Below, in pieces: positions 52,139-59,313 of a DNA stretch of 61,760 nt (within the stretch, counting starts at the first letter, position 1; the number at the start of each line of letters is the position of its first letter). Origin of the DNA: Candidatus Rokuibacteriota bacterium (GTDB lineage Bacteria; Methylomirabilota; Methylomirabilia; Rokubacteriales; CSP1-6). Where the stretch lies: contig JAUSJX010000069.1 in NCBI GenBank assembly GCA_030647435.1, forward strand, positions 1 through 61,760, in the 5' to 3' direction. Position numbers and translations under genes: made by a program. The notes under the pieces are model-generated. The model did no database searches. It saw only the letters and a list, made by a program, of their open reading frames with translations, and was not told the DNA's origin.

Positions 52139-52293
52139 CGCCCCCTCACCCTGTCCCTCTCCCCGGGGGCGAGGGGATCGACACGGCTCCCTCCTCCGGG
52201 GGCGAGGGGATCGACACGGCTCCCTCCTCCGGGGGATGAGGGGATCGACACGGCTCCCTCTCCCTCGGAGAGGGAGAGGGCCGGGGTGAGGGT
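52139..52293. repeat. Palindrome with three internal 33-bp tandem repeats
   Basis: The outer arms CACCCTGTCCCTCTCC and GGAGAGGGAGAGGGCCGGGG are complementary. Between them the unit CCGGGGGCGAGGGGATCGAC plus ACGGCTCCCTCCT occurs three times (52163, 52196, 52229), the last with one extra base. Confidence 0.85.
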
Positions 52294-52317
52294 GGCGCAT
52301 GCGTTCACGCATAATCC

Positions 52318-52392
52318 GGGTCAGGCCCTGGCGGCCATTGCCCAACCGAGACAAGACCGGTACGGAAATGCGCGAATTCAAGACGTGATCCC
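52318..52392 (+). repeat. Palindromic repeat family B copy
   Basis: Starts GGGTCAGGCCCTGGCGGCC and ends GAATTCAAGACGTGATCCC. The ends are like family A but the middle (CCATTGCCCAACCGAGACAAG, GGTACGGAAATGCG) is different and returns in the copy at 54018. Confidence 0.75.
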
Positions 52393-52419
52393 ATCTCCCG
52401 CCCGAGAGGATCGACGCGA

Positions 52420-52644
52420 CTACAGGAGAGCCACGAACTCCTCGACGCTGAGACCAGCTTCCCGGATCAAGTTGCGCAGGGTGCCTCTGGCGAGTTCCTT
52501 GTGGTCAGGGACAGTCAGGCGGCGGTTCGGCGGATCCTGGCGGCGGAGGATGATGTGGCTACCGGTCTGACGATCTTCGCGGTAGCCGATCTTGGCGAAT
52601 GCTCTCACCGCCTCTCGGCCGGAGACGGCCGGGAGACGCGTCAC
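52420..52644 (-). CDS. hicA: HicA-family toxin
   Basis: Toxin of 74 residues of the HicA (YcfA) family, an mRNA interferase with a double-stranded RNA-binding fold. VTRLPAVSGREAVRAFAKIGY, then RQTGSHIILRR with the active-site His, then LTVPDHKELARGTLRNLIREAGLSVEEFVALL, follow the family closely. It starts at GTG 52644, overlapping the HicB stop (ATGTGA), so antitoxin is made first and the two are coupled. Part of a type II toxin-antitoxin module in a repeat-rich region. Confidence 0.92.
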   Translation of the reverse strand: MTRLPAVSGREAVRAFAKIGYREDRQTGSHIILRRQDPPNRRLTVPDHKELARGTLRNLIREAGLSVEEFVALL

Positions 52645-52853
52645 ATTGCGATCTCCACCATCTCCTCGTTGATCGGGGGCGGGATGGGCTCGTTGTGCTT
52701 CTTCAGGCTCTCGAGATAGCCCTGGATGGCGTCGCGGATGTTGGCAAGCGCCTCGCTTCGGGTCGGGCCCTGCGAGATGCAGCCGGGCAGTGAGGGACAC
52801 TGAGCGATGAAGACCCCGTCCTCGTCCTGCTCGATGACGACTCTGAATTTCAT
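52641..52853 (-). CDS. hicB: HicB-family antitoxin
   Basis: Antitoxin of 70 residues: MKFRVVIEQDEDGVFIAQCPSLPGCISQGPTRSEALANIRDAIQGYLESL is a standard short HicB with the partial RNase H fold. It has no C-terminal DNA-binding domain, so autoregulation may be weak or need other factors. It precedes hicA in the operon with a 4-bp overlap. Confidence 0.92.
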   Translation of the reverse strand: MKFRVVIEQDEDGVFIAQCPSLPGCISQGPTRSEALANIRDAIQGYLESLKKHNEPIPPPINEEMVEIAM

Positions 52854-52888
52854 GGGCCAGATCGTATCACACCCACTGGGGAGGCCAC

Positions 52889-52970
52889 GGGGTCATGTCT
52901 TGAGATGCGGCATGGCGACCGAACCCACGCCCGATAGCCGCTCGCATGTGATAGTGCAAGACCTGACCCC
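52889..52970 (+). repeat. Palindromic repeat family A, copy 5
   Basis: GGGGTCATGTCTTGAGATGC and GTGCAAGACCTGACCCC ends, with ATGGCGACCGAACCCACGCC and GATAGCCGCTCGCATGTGAT inside. Lies upstream of hicB. Confidence 0.88.
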
Positions 52971-53197
52971 CTTCCCCCTCCGCAAGGTCGCTGACCCGAA
53001 GAAGGCGGTCAACGAACTCCGCGTGTGGCAGAACGAACTGAACTTCTGGCAGTCTTCGGCAAGGTGCACGGTGTATGCGGCCTACACGACCCTGGAGGCC
53101 GGCCAACCCGCCGAGGAGCCGGATGAAACCCGCCGTGATTCTCTAAGCGATCGTCGGAGGGGCAGGCACCGTCGGCGCCGAGCGGGCGGTGGGCTAC

Positions 53198-53278
53198 GGG
53201 GCAGGTCTTGCAATCCGACATCACGGTCGAACCCAGTCCCGATACCCACTCGCAGATGATCGTTCAAGGCCTGACTCC
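53198..53278 (+). repeat. Palindromic repeat family A, copy 6
   Basis: GGGGCAGGTCTTGCAATCC (one base missing in the end) and CGTTCAAGGCCTGACTCC; middle ATCACGGTCGAACCCAGTCC. Lies just before the second toxin-antitoxin module. Confidence 0.88.
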
Positions 53279-53310
53279 TTTGCACTCGCGGATGTGCTAC
53301 GTTGTGCTAC

Positions 53311-53598
53311 ATGCGATATGGGACAGGGGTTGTCGGCGTGCGGGAGCTGAGGCAGAATCTGAGCGTCTACCTGAGGCAAGTCAAGGCGGGCCAGACCTTA
53401 GAGGTGAAGGAACGGGGGCATCGCGTCGCCGTGCTGGCTCCGGCCGGCGCGAAGGCGACGGCACTCGACCGTCTCATCGCCGCGGGTCGAGCCACAGCGG
53501 CAGCCGGGGATCTCCTCGAGCTCGGCCCCCCGCGGGGCAAGCGGCCATCGCGTCGGGCCAGTCGGGCGCTCGCCAAGGGCAGAGAAGAGCGCGCGTGA
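53311..53598 (+). CDS. Phd/YefM-family antitoxin
   Basis: Antitoxin of 95 residues. The N-terminal part VVGVRELRQNLSVYLRQVKAGQTLEVKERGHRVAVLAP is the typical Phd/YefM dimerisation and DNA-binding domain. The C-terminus is basic and Ala-rich (GKRPSRRASRALAKGREERA) and should wrap the toxin. ATG 53311 fits the domain start; a TTG at 53302 is possible. Its stop overlaps the toxin start (GTGA). Confidence 0.88.
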   Translation: MRYGTGVVGVRELRQNLSVYLRQVKAGQTLEVKERGHRVAVLAPAGAKATALDRLIAAGRATAAAGDLLELGPPRGKRPSRRASRALAKGREERA

Positions 53599-53993
53599 GC
53601 CTCGTGTATCTCGACTCGTCAGCGCTGGTGAAACTCATCGTCCGAGAGCCGGAATCGGCGGCGCTCGCCGAGTTTCTCCGGGGGCACTCCGAGCGCGTGG
53701 CGAGCGCGCTCTCCCTCACCGAAGTGCCGCGAGCCCTGGGCCGCGCCGGGTTTGGGGCGGCGGAGCGCCGACGGGCCCGCGAGATCCTCACCCGCGTCGC
53801 GCTGGTGGATGTGGACCGTCGGACCCTGGCGGCGGCGGCCGCACTGGACCCCCCGGCGTTGAGAACCCTGGACGCGATCCATCTCGCCACCGCACTGACC
53901 CTTCGCGAAGACCTCGCGGCCCTGGTGACCTACGATCGCCGGCTCGCCGCCGCCGCCAAACGAGCGGATATCGAGGCGCTGGCCCCCGCCTGA
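53595..53993 (+). CDS. vapC: VapC-family PIN-domain toxin
   Basis: Ribonuclease toxin of 132 residues with a PIN domain: YLDSSALVKLIVREPES carries the first Asp, SALSLTEVPRAL the Glu, TLDAIHLATAL the central Asp, and VTYDRRLAAAA the last. All metal-binding acids are present, so it should be active on RNA. The GTG start 53595 overlaps the antitoxin stop, ensuring coupled synthesis. Confidence 0.92.
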   Translation: MSLVYLDSSALVKLIVREPESAALAEFLRGHSERVASALSLTEVPRALGRAGFGAAERRRAREILTRVALVDVDRRTLAAAAALDPPALRTLDAIHLATALTLREDLAALVTYDRRLAAAAKRADIEALAPA

Positions 53994-54017
53994 GCGAGCC
54001 CTGTTCCTCTGGAGAGC

Positions 54018-54110
54018 GGGGTCAGGTCTTGCAATCCGACATGCCGCCCTGGCAGCCGTTGCCCAACCGAGACAAGACCGGTAGGGAAATGCGTGAATTC
54101 AAGACCTGAT
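54018..54110 (+). repeat. Hybrid palindromic repeat (family A left, family B right)
   Basis: The first 25 bp, GGGGTCAGGTCTTGCAATCC and GACAT, are family A. The rest, from CCGCCCTGGCAGCCGTTGCC to GAATTCAAGACCTGAT, is family B as at 52318. On the reverse strand it supplies the last codons and TGA stop of the glycosyltransferase gene. Confidence 0.85.
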
Positions 54111-55268
54111 GACGCCATCTCCCCCGGTGGCCTCCCCGAGCACCGCGAGCATCTCGTTGCCGTAGCGCTCCAGGTTGAAGGTCTGGGTCGCCCACTCACG
54201 CGCCTGCTGACCCAGCCGCCTCGCGGCCTGAGGGTCCTCGCACAAGACCTGGATCTTGTCGGCCAGCCCCTTCCAGTCTCCGGACGTGTACAGGAGGCCG
54301 TTGAAACCGTCGCGGATCAGCTCGGGGGTCCCGCCGCTGCGGGCTCCGATCACGGGCGTGCCCATCTTCATGGCTTCCAGGACCACCCGCCCGAAGGCTT
54401 CCATGCGCGAACACATCAGCGCGACATCCGCTTTCCTGAAAAACGGGTACGGGTCACAAGTGTAATCCACCATGTCCACGTGCGGGGCGAGCTCGAGCGA
54501 GTCGATCAATCGCCGCAGGTACTCCACATAGGGCGCGGATCCGTGGCCCACGATCGTGAGCCTCACCGGCAGGCCGCGGCGGACGACTTCGTGAACCGCC
54601 CGCAACGCTTGCTCGTGCCCCTTGGACTCGGCGACCGTACCGACCAGCACGCAGAGGAACGGGGCGGCGGCTCCCTGACGGGCCGGCTTACCCTGCTCCG
54701 TTGCCGGCACCGGCGGCACGGGCACGGCGTTGTAGACGACGCGCGCGCGGTCCGGAGGCACCTGTCGCTCGTAGTGCCGGGCCACCGCCTTGGAGTTGAA
54801 GACCACCAGCTTCGAGAGCGCGCTGAGGATCCGCATGGACAGCCGAGCGCCGAACTCGAAGTGCAAACCGTGGTCGAGATCGCCGAACTCCCTGACGTGG
54901 GTGACATGAGGGATGCCCAGCAGCCGCGCGCCCAGGGCCCCTTCGCAGCAGGTCAGCGTGTTCGTCACCACCACGTCGCACTTCCAGCCCCGGATCATGC
55001 GGGCCAGCAGCGCGCCGCGCAGGCTATGGACCAGCGGCTTCTTCAGCAGGCGGTCCCACAGCGGGAGCGGAAAGCGCCTGGTCCACGGCCAGAAGGACCA
55101 CACGGCATAGGGAATACGGCGTGCCTCGAGGGCCTGCGCCACGTAGTCGCGCGTGGGGACCACCACCCGGCACTCGACGCCCCGGGCCGTGAGGACGTCG
55201 ATGAGATCGATCATCGACCGCTCGCTCCCGCCGTCCCCCCAGGTGGGTGACACAAAGCAGACCCGCAT
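54099..55268 (-). CDS. GT4-family glycosyltransferase
   Basis: Cytoplasmic GT-B glycosyltransferase of 389 residues. The N-terminal domain starts MRVCFVSPTWGDGGSERSMIDL, typical of GT4. The donor-binding domain contains FLCVLVGTVAESKGHEQALRAV near residue 210, VDYTCDPYPFFRKADVALMCSRMEAFGRVVLEAMKMG with the EAFGRVVLEA motif near 290, and GGTPELIRDGFNGLLY. It should add a sugar to a polysaccharide or lipid carrier; donor and acceptor unknown. Its last few residues (DGVIRS) and stop come from a mobile repeat, so the native C-terminus may have been trimmed. Confidence 0.9.
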   Translation of the reverse strand: MRVCFVSPTWGDGGSERSMIDLIDVLTARGVECRVVVPTRDYVAQALEARRIPYAVWSFWPWTRRFPLPLWDRLLKKPLVHSLRGALLARMIRGWKCDVVVTNTLTCCEGALGARLLGIPHVTHVREFGDLDHGLHFEFGARLSMRILSALSKLVVFNSKAVARHYERQVPPDRARVVYNAVPVPPVPATEQGKPARQGAAAPFLCVLVGTVAESKGHEQALRAVHEVVRRGLPVRLTIVGHGSAPYVEYLRRLIDSLELAPHVDMVDYTCDPYPFFRKADVALMCSRMEAFGRVVLEAMKMGTPVIGARSGGTPELIRDGFNGLLYTSGDWKGLADKIQVLCEDPQAARRLGQQAREWATQTFNLERYGNEMLAVLGEATGGDGVIRS

Positions 55269-55296
55269 TCACACCCCCAGGATTGAGGCGGGCCCC

Positions 55297-55378
55297 GGGG
55301 TCAGGTCTTGCAATCCGACATCGCGGCCGACCCAGGTCCTGATACCCGCTCGCATGCGATAGTTCCAGACCTGACCCC
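55297..55378 (+). repeat. Palindromic repeat family A, copy 7
   Basis: GGGGTCAGGTCTTGCAATCC and GTTCCAGACCTGACCCC ends, with ATCGCGGCCGACCCAGGTCC and GATACCCGCTCGCATGCGAT inside. Lies between the glycosyltransferase start and the permease remnant. Confidence 0.92.
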
Positions 55379-55407
55379 ATTCCGCATTCCGGCGCGGATT
55401 CGGGGTG

Positions 55408-55695
55408 TTATTCATGGTTCAGCGCCTCGATGGGGCTCACGGATGCGGCCCGGCTGGCCGGATAGAACCCGAACAGGATCCCGACCGCAGCCGTGAGAGC
55501 CGCCGCCAGGAGCGCCGCTTCCGGGGCCACCACAATGGGCCAGCCCCCGAAGCGGGCGAGGGCGTGGGCCCCGAGCGCTCCCAGCGCGATACCCAGGACG
55601 CCGCCCGCCAGCCCGGGCGGCGCGAGAGCGCTCCGCACACGGTGTGTGCCTCGAGCGCGCGGCAGGGGGTGCGGAGGCTCTGGGGGAGCATCATC
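55408..55695 (-). pseudogene. Permease remnant, internally deleted copy of the gene at 45319
   Basis: The upstream part, MMLPQSLRTPCRALEAHTV, recalls the permease N-terminus MRLVENLHTGWRALGVHGL. The downstream frame, GLAGGVLGIALGALGAHALARFGGWPIVVAPEAALLAAAL then FGFYPASRAASVSPIEALNHE, matches its last 70 residues closely. About 300 residues between are missing and the frames differ, so it is not functional. Confidence 0.85.
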
Positions 55696-56040
55696 CTAGC
55701 GGAAGGCCTCCAGGACGCGCCACGCCTCGTCGGCGCCGGCGAAATTCCGCGTGAGCGCCACGGCCGCACCCAGTACCTCGTGCCCCAGGTCGTTCCCGGG
55801 CTGCGCCGTAACGAACTGGCGGGCCACTCGCTCGGCCGTGCCGGCATCGCCTTTTCGCAGGGCCTCGATGGCCGTCCGAATCTGGGCAGGGGTCGACAGA
55901 TCGTCCGGGACGGGCGGGGGCGTGCTCGGAGACGAGGGCAGCGAGGAGGCCGTCCCCGGGATGGCTGGGAGGAAGACCAGAGCGACAACGACAACGACAG
56001 CGACCATCGTCATCGCGCGGGCGGTCTTGAATCGGGTCAT
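55696..56040 (-). pseudogene. TPR protein remnant, internally deleted copy of the gene at 46553
   Basis: The open frame of 114 codons has a signal peptide (MVAVVVVVALVFLPAIPGTA), then SLPSSPSTPPPVPDDLSTPA, AIEALRKGDAGTAERVARQF and LGHEVLGAAVALTRN, all matching the start of the 670-residue TPR protein, and then jumps straight to ADEAWRVLEAFR, matching its last 12 residues. The deletion is in frame, so a short protein could still be made, but it lacks almost all TPR units. Confidence 0.85.
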
Positions 56041-56293
56041 AGAGCCCTTTCATCGTTCCGCGAGTCTAGCACGGAGAGGAGAAGACGAAGGGCGAGAACC
56101 CCAATCAGGGCACTGTATCGCCCCAGGCGCACTACTTCTGGCTGTCTGACGCTTGCGGGTTTCGCTATGAGGCGATCTTCGGGATGCCAACGGGGAAGGG
56201 GAGTTTGAGTCTGTCTTCCACGTCGACGCAACGACATTGGACGTGAAGATTAGGGAAATGTTGGAGTAGAACGCGCGATCCGCCTCGCGGCGA

Positions 56294-57253
56294 TCACGGC
56301 CCTCCAGCGTCCATAAAATAGGTGGCCACGAGTCCCGGGCGGGCAAAAAGAAGATTGGTCTGCTCCCGTTCCATGACCGCAGCGAGAGTTGAGCGGCGAA
56401 GCCGTTCTTCGATCACCGATTCCATCTCCCAGGGCTCGAGGCCGAATTCACGGAGATGGTTCAGCAGTGAGGCGACACCCGAGGCACCCCCGATCCACGC
56501 GGGTGTCACCTCGACGACCACCGCGGCGGTGCTGGCGAGAAGGTTGGTCATCCCGTGGATGACGGCAGGCTCGTGCCCTTCCACGTCGATCTTGACGATG
56601 ATCTTTCCGCCGGTTGTTGGGGAGAGGGGGAGATCATCCGCATTGACAACCTCGACCTCGTATTCCTCCACAAAGGTCCCGGTCCGGCTATCCTTGTTCG
56701 GGTCCGGCCGTATGGTGCTTCCACCAAGCCAGTCTGGATTGACGCGTAAGGTTGTGACGCCAGAGTGGTCGCTCAGCGCCTTCTGCCAAACCTGGATCCG
56801 CCCGACGCGGGGCTGTTTGGCGGCGTGGTCGCGAAGCAGTTGTGCAAGCAGAGGGTGAGGCTCGAAGGCGTGGACGGTCCCATGCGGCTGAACGAGCGCG
56901 GCCGAGAGCATGGTTATGTGCCCGAAGTTCGCGCCGGCGTCGATTACGGTGTCGCCAGGGCGAAGCACACGACGCAGGAGCGCGTCCAGCGGCCGCTCGA
57001 AGAGGACGCCGAACCAGTATGGCACCCGGTGCATCGGGTTGTGCGGATTGCAGAGGATGGCCACTGGTAGTCCGCGCAGGCGGCGCGGTTGAGGGGCGGA
57101 CGGGAGGACGCCGGGGTACAGGAGTCTCGGAACGACACGCTTCATAAGGTAGGGGATCCAGCGGTCCAAGAGACCAGTACGCCCGACCGTTGCCATCATC
57201 TCGGACGCGACCCGCTTCAGCTGTTGCCTCCAGGTCGGGCGCGGATTAGGCAT
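56294..57253 (-). CDS. FkbM-family methyltransferase
   Basis: SAM-dependent methyltransferase of 319 residues. SAM-binding motif I is VIDAGANFGHITMLSAAL near residue 105, followed by VHAFEPHP near 128; KIIVKIDVEGHEPAVIHGM near 218 is the FkbM signature. FkbM enzymes O-methylate sugars or secondary metabolites; with the nearby glycosyltransferase, methylation of a surface polysaccharide is likely (inference). ATG 57253 is preferred over TTG 57256. It lies alone between the TPR remnant and the IS256 fragment, 240 bp of unassigned sequence separating it from the latter. Confidence 0.88.
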   Translation of the reverse strand: MPNPRPTWRQQLKRVASEMMATVGRTGLLDRWIPYLMKRVVPRLLYPGVLPSAPQPRRLRGLPVAILCNPHNPMHRVPYWFGVLFERPLDALLRRVLRPGDTVIDAGANFGHITMLSAALVQPHGTVHAFEPHPLLAQLLRDHAAKQPRVGRIQVWQKALSDHSGVTTLRVNPDWLGGSTIRPDPNKDSRTGTFVEEYEVEVVNADDLPLSPTTGGKIIVKIDVEGHEPAVIHGMTNLLASTAAVVVEVTPAWIGGASGVASLLNHLREFGLEPWEMESVIEERLRRSTLAAVMEREQTNLLFARPGLVATYFMDAGGP

Positions 57254-57498
57254 CAACGAGGGCGCTATCCAATAAGAGCTGAGCAGGTCGTCTGCGACAA
57301 GGGCGATCTGGGCTTACCGCTTGAGGCCTTTGACGACCCGCGGCGGCGGTGCCCCGCTTGATGTGGAAAAGGTGATGGGCGTTCTTCCGGCTCTTCGTGA
57401 GGTTCACGGTAGCACGCGCTGAAAACGGAGCCCCGCATTTGGCTCAGGAGCTACGATCGTGGTCCGGCCCATACCGTAGTATGCCCCCAATCGGGTGC

Positions 57499-57933
57499 TC
57501 ATGCCGCTAGCTGCATTCGCCTGCTGATGACCGCCGCGATCCTCGTGTAGCCGTCGATCTTGCGGGGCGTGATCTGCCCGATCGCGACGAGGCCGAAGAG
57601 CAGGATCAGCGCCGCGTCCTCGGTCGGCGGGGAGCCTTGCGCCTTCACGCGCCGGCGGAACTTTTCGTTGAGCCGCTCGATGACGTTGGTAGTGCGCAGC
57701 GTCGTCCACTGCGCCGTGGGGGAGCGGAAGAAGGTGAGCAGCTCGTCGTTCCCCTCCTGGAGACTGCGCACGACGCCCGGGCAGCGGTTGGCCCACGTGC
57801 GTTCAAACATCGTGTAGGCGGCCCGCGCCGCGTCGCCGTTCGCCGCGTACACGATGCGATGAAAGTCCCCTCGGAGGTCATCGAACGCGCGGTTCGGCGC
57901 CTTCCGCTCGAGGTTGCGCAGCGTGTGCAACTT
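57499..57933 (-). pseudogene. IS256-family transposase, C-terminal part
   Basis: Reads KLHTLRNLERKAPNRAFDDL, then the catalytic Glu region TTNVIERLNEKFRRRVKAQG and QITPRKIDGYTRIAAVISRR to the stop at 57499. This is the last 140 residues or so of a mutator-type (IS256) transposase. Its N-terminal part lies at 61304-61760 on the same strand; the two are separated by the inserted recombinase element. Joining the two pieces restores RCQLH-KLHTLRN, as expected for the family. Confidence 0.9.
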
Positions 57934-57949
57934 ATGCCGATATCGGCAT
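57934..57949. repeat. Perfect 16-bp palindrome at the element edge
   Basis: ATGCCGATATCGGCAT reads the same on both strands. It joins two head-to-head copies of the ATGCCGA box that recurs within the terminal repeats, followed by a 7-bp GATGTGC spacer. Confidence 0.9.
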
Positions 57950-57956
57950 GATGTGC

Positions 57957-58041
57957 ATTATGCCGAGCAGCGGATTATGCCGAGTTGGCGGCCACACGCC
58001 GTGTGGGACAAGGGCGTGGTGCTGAGGGAGTCGGCATAATC
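57957..58041 (+). repeat. Left 85-bp terminal inverted repeat of the RIT element
   Basis: ATTATGCCGAGCAGCGGATT...GAGTCGGCATAATC; the box TTATGCCGA occurs twice directly and once inverted, likely recombinase binding sites. Confidence 0.93.
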
Positions 58042-58104
58042 CTGGAACTCTGATCGAGCGTAGCCTTCTCTCCGACATCAATCCGATGAGGAGAGGAGAC
58101 CACG

Positions 58105-59313
58105 ATGGGCAGACCGTCTCGTGTTCGGGTCACTGGACCGTTGGAGCGGTACGCAGGCGGGTTCCGAAGGGAGCTCGCCCGACAGGGCTACACGCTGCAC
58201 TCGGCCAGCAACCAGCTCCAGCTCATGGCGCATGCGAACCGCTGGCTCGCGAGCCGCGGGCTGGTGGTCGGCGAGCTGACACCGGTTCGGGTCGAGGAGT
58301 TCCTCGCGGCGCGCCGCGCCGCGGGCTACACGCGGTGGCTGTCGACCAAGGCGATGGTGCCGGTCCTTGAGTACCTGCGAGGCCTCGACGTGGTCCCGAC
58401 GCCGAGCCCGGATGTCCCAGCCACACCGGTCGAGAAACTGGTGGAGCACTACCGGACCTACCTGGTGCGCGAACGGGGGCTGGCGGTGGGCACCGTGGTG
58501 AGCTACCTGCATGTGGCCGGATTGTTCTTCTCCACCCGCTCCCCCGAGGGCGCGCTCGACCCGGAGCGCCTCACCGCCGCTGAGGTGACCGACTTCGTGC
58601 TCGCCGAGTGCGCCGCACGCAAGGTCGGCTCGGCCAAGTACGTCGTGTGCGGGCTGCGGTCGCTGCTGCGCTTCCTCTACGTGGCGGGCCACACGCAGCG
58701 CCAGCTCGCGGCGGCGGTGCCCACGGTGGCGGGCTGGCGCCTGGCTGGTCTGCCCACGGCGTTCGGCCGCCAGGAGGTCGCCCGCTTGTTGGCGAGCTGC
58801 GACCGGCGTCGCACCTTCGGCCGGCGCGCCGTCGCGGTGCTGGGCCTGCTGACACGCCTGGGGCTGCGTGCCGGGGAGGTGGCGGCGCTGGAGCTGCCCG
58901 ACATCGACTGGCGCCGCGGCGAGGTCGTCATCCGCGGCAAGGGCCGCCGCCAGGAACGGCTACCGCTGCCCGTCGACGTCGGAGAAGCAATGGTCGGCTG
59001 GCTACGCAAGGGTCGACCACACTGCGAGTGCACCACGGTCTTCACCCGGGTTCGGGCACCGCACCGGGGCCTGACCAGCGGCGGCGTGTCAGCGATCGTG
59101 CGGGCCGCATGCGCGAGAGCCGGCCTGCCGGAGGTGAACGCTCACCGTCTCCGGCACACCGCGGCGACCGAGATGCTGCGCGCCGGCGCGGGACTGGCTG
59201 AGGTCGGCCAAGTCCTGCGCCACGCCAGCGTGTTGACCACGAGCATCTACGCCAAGGTCGACCGGACGGCGTTGCGTTCGTTGGCCCAGCCGTGGCCGGG
59301 GAGCGCGGCATGA
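58105..59313 (+). CDS. Tyrosine recombinase 1 of the trio (RitA-type)
   Basis: Site-specific recombinase of 402 residues. The N-terminal two thirds contain SAM-like DNA-binding helices (VEKLVEHYRTYLVRERGLAVGTVVSYLHV). The catalytic domain has Arg in LGLRAGEVAALELPDIDW near residue 254, HRLRHTAATEML near 349, the second His in VLRHASVLTTSIY with the nucleophile Tyr near 384. All catalytic residues are present, so it should be active. GGAGAGGAG lies before the ATG. It heads a three-gene operon; its stop overlaps the next start (ATGA). Confidence 0.92.
   Translation: MGRPSRVRVTGPLERYAGGFRRELARQGYTLHSASNQLQLMAHANRWLASRGLVVGELTPVRVEEFLAARRAAGYTRWLSTKAMVPVLEYLRGLDVVPTPSPDVPATPVEKLVEHYRTYLVRERGLAVGTVVSYLHVAGLFFSTRSPEGALDPERLTAAEVTDFVLAECAARKVGSAKYVVCGLRSLLRFLYVAGHTQRQLAAAVPTVAGWRLAGLPTAFGRQEVARLLASCDRRRTFGRRAVAVLGLLTRLGLRAGEVAALELPDIDWRRGEVVIRGKGRRQERLPLPVDVGEAMVGWLRKGRPHCECTTVFTRVRAPHRGLTSGGVSAIVRAACARAGLPEVNAHRLRHTAATEMLRAGAGLAEVGQVLRHASVLTTSIYAKVDRTALRSLAQPWPGSAA

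Noticed and set aside
28791-55378. Possible CRISPR array because of many similar palindromic repeats.
   Set aside because: The copies are kilobases apart, in both orientations, without regular spacers or cas genes.
56101-56267. Forward frame ending in FHVDATTLDVKIREMLE at about 56267.
   Set aside because: It looks partly coding but is short, frameshifted and matches no family I can name.
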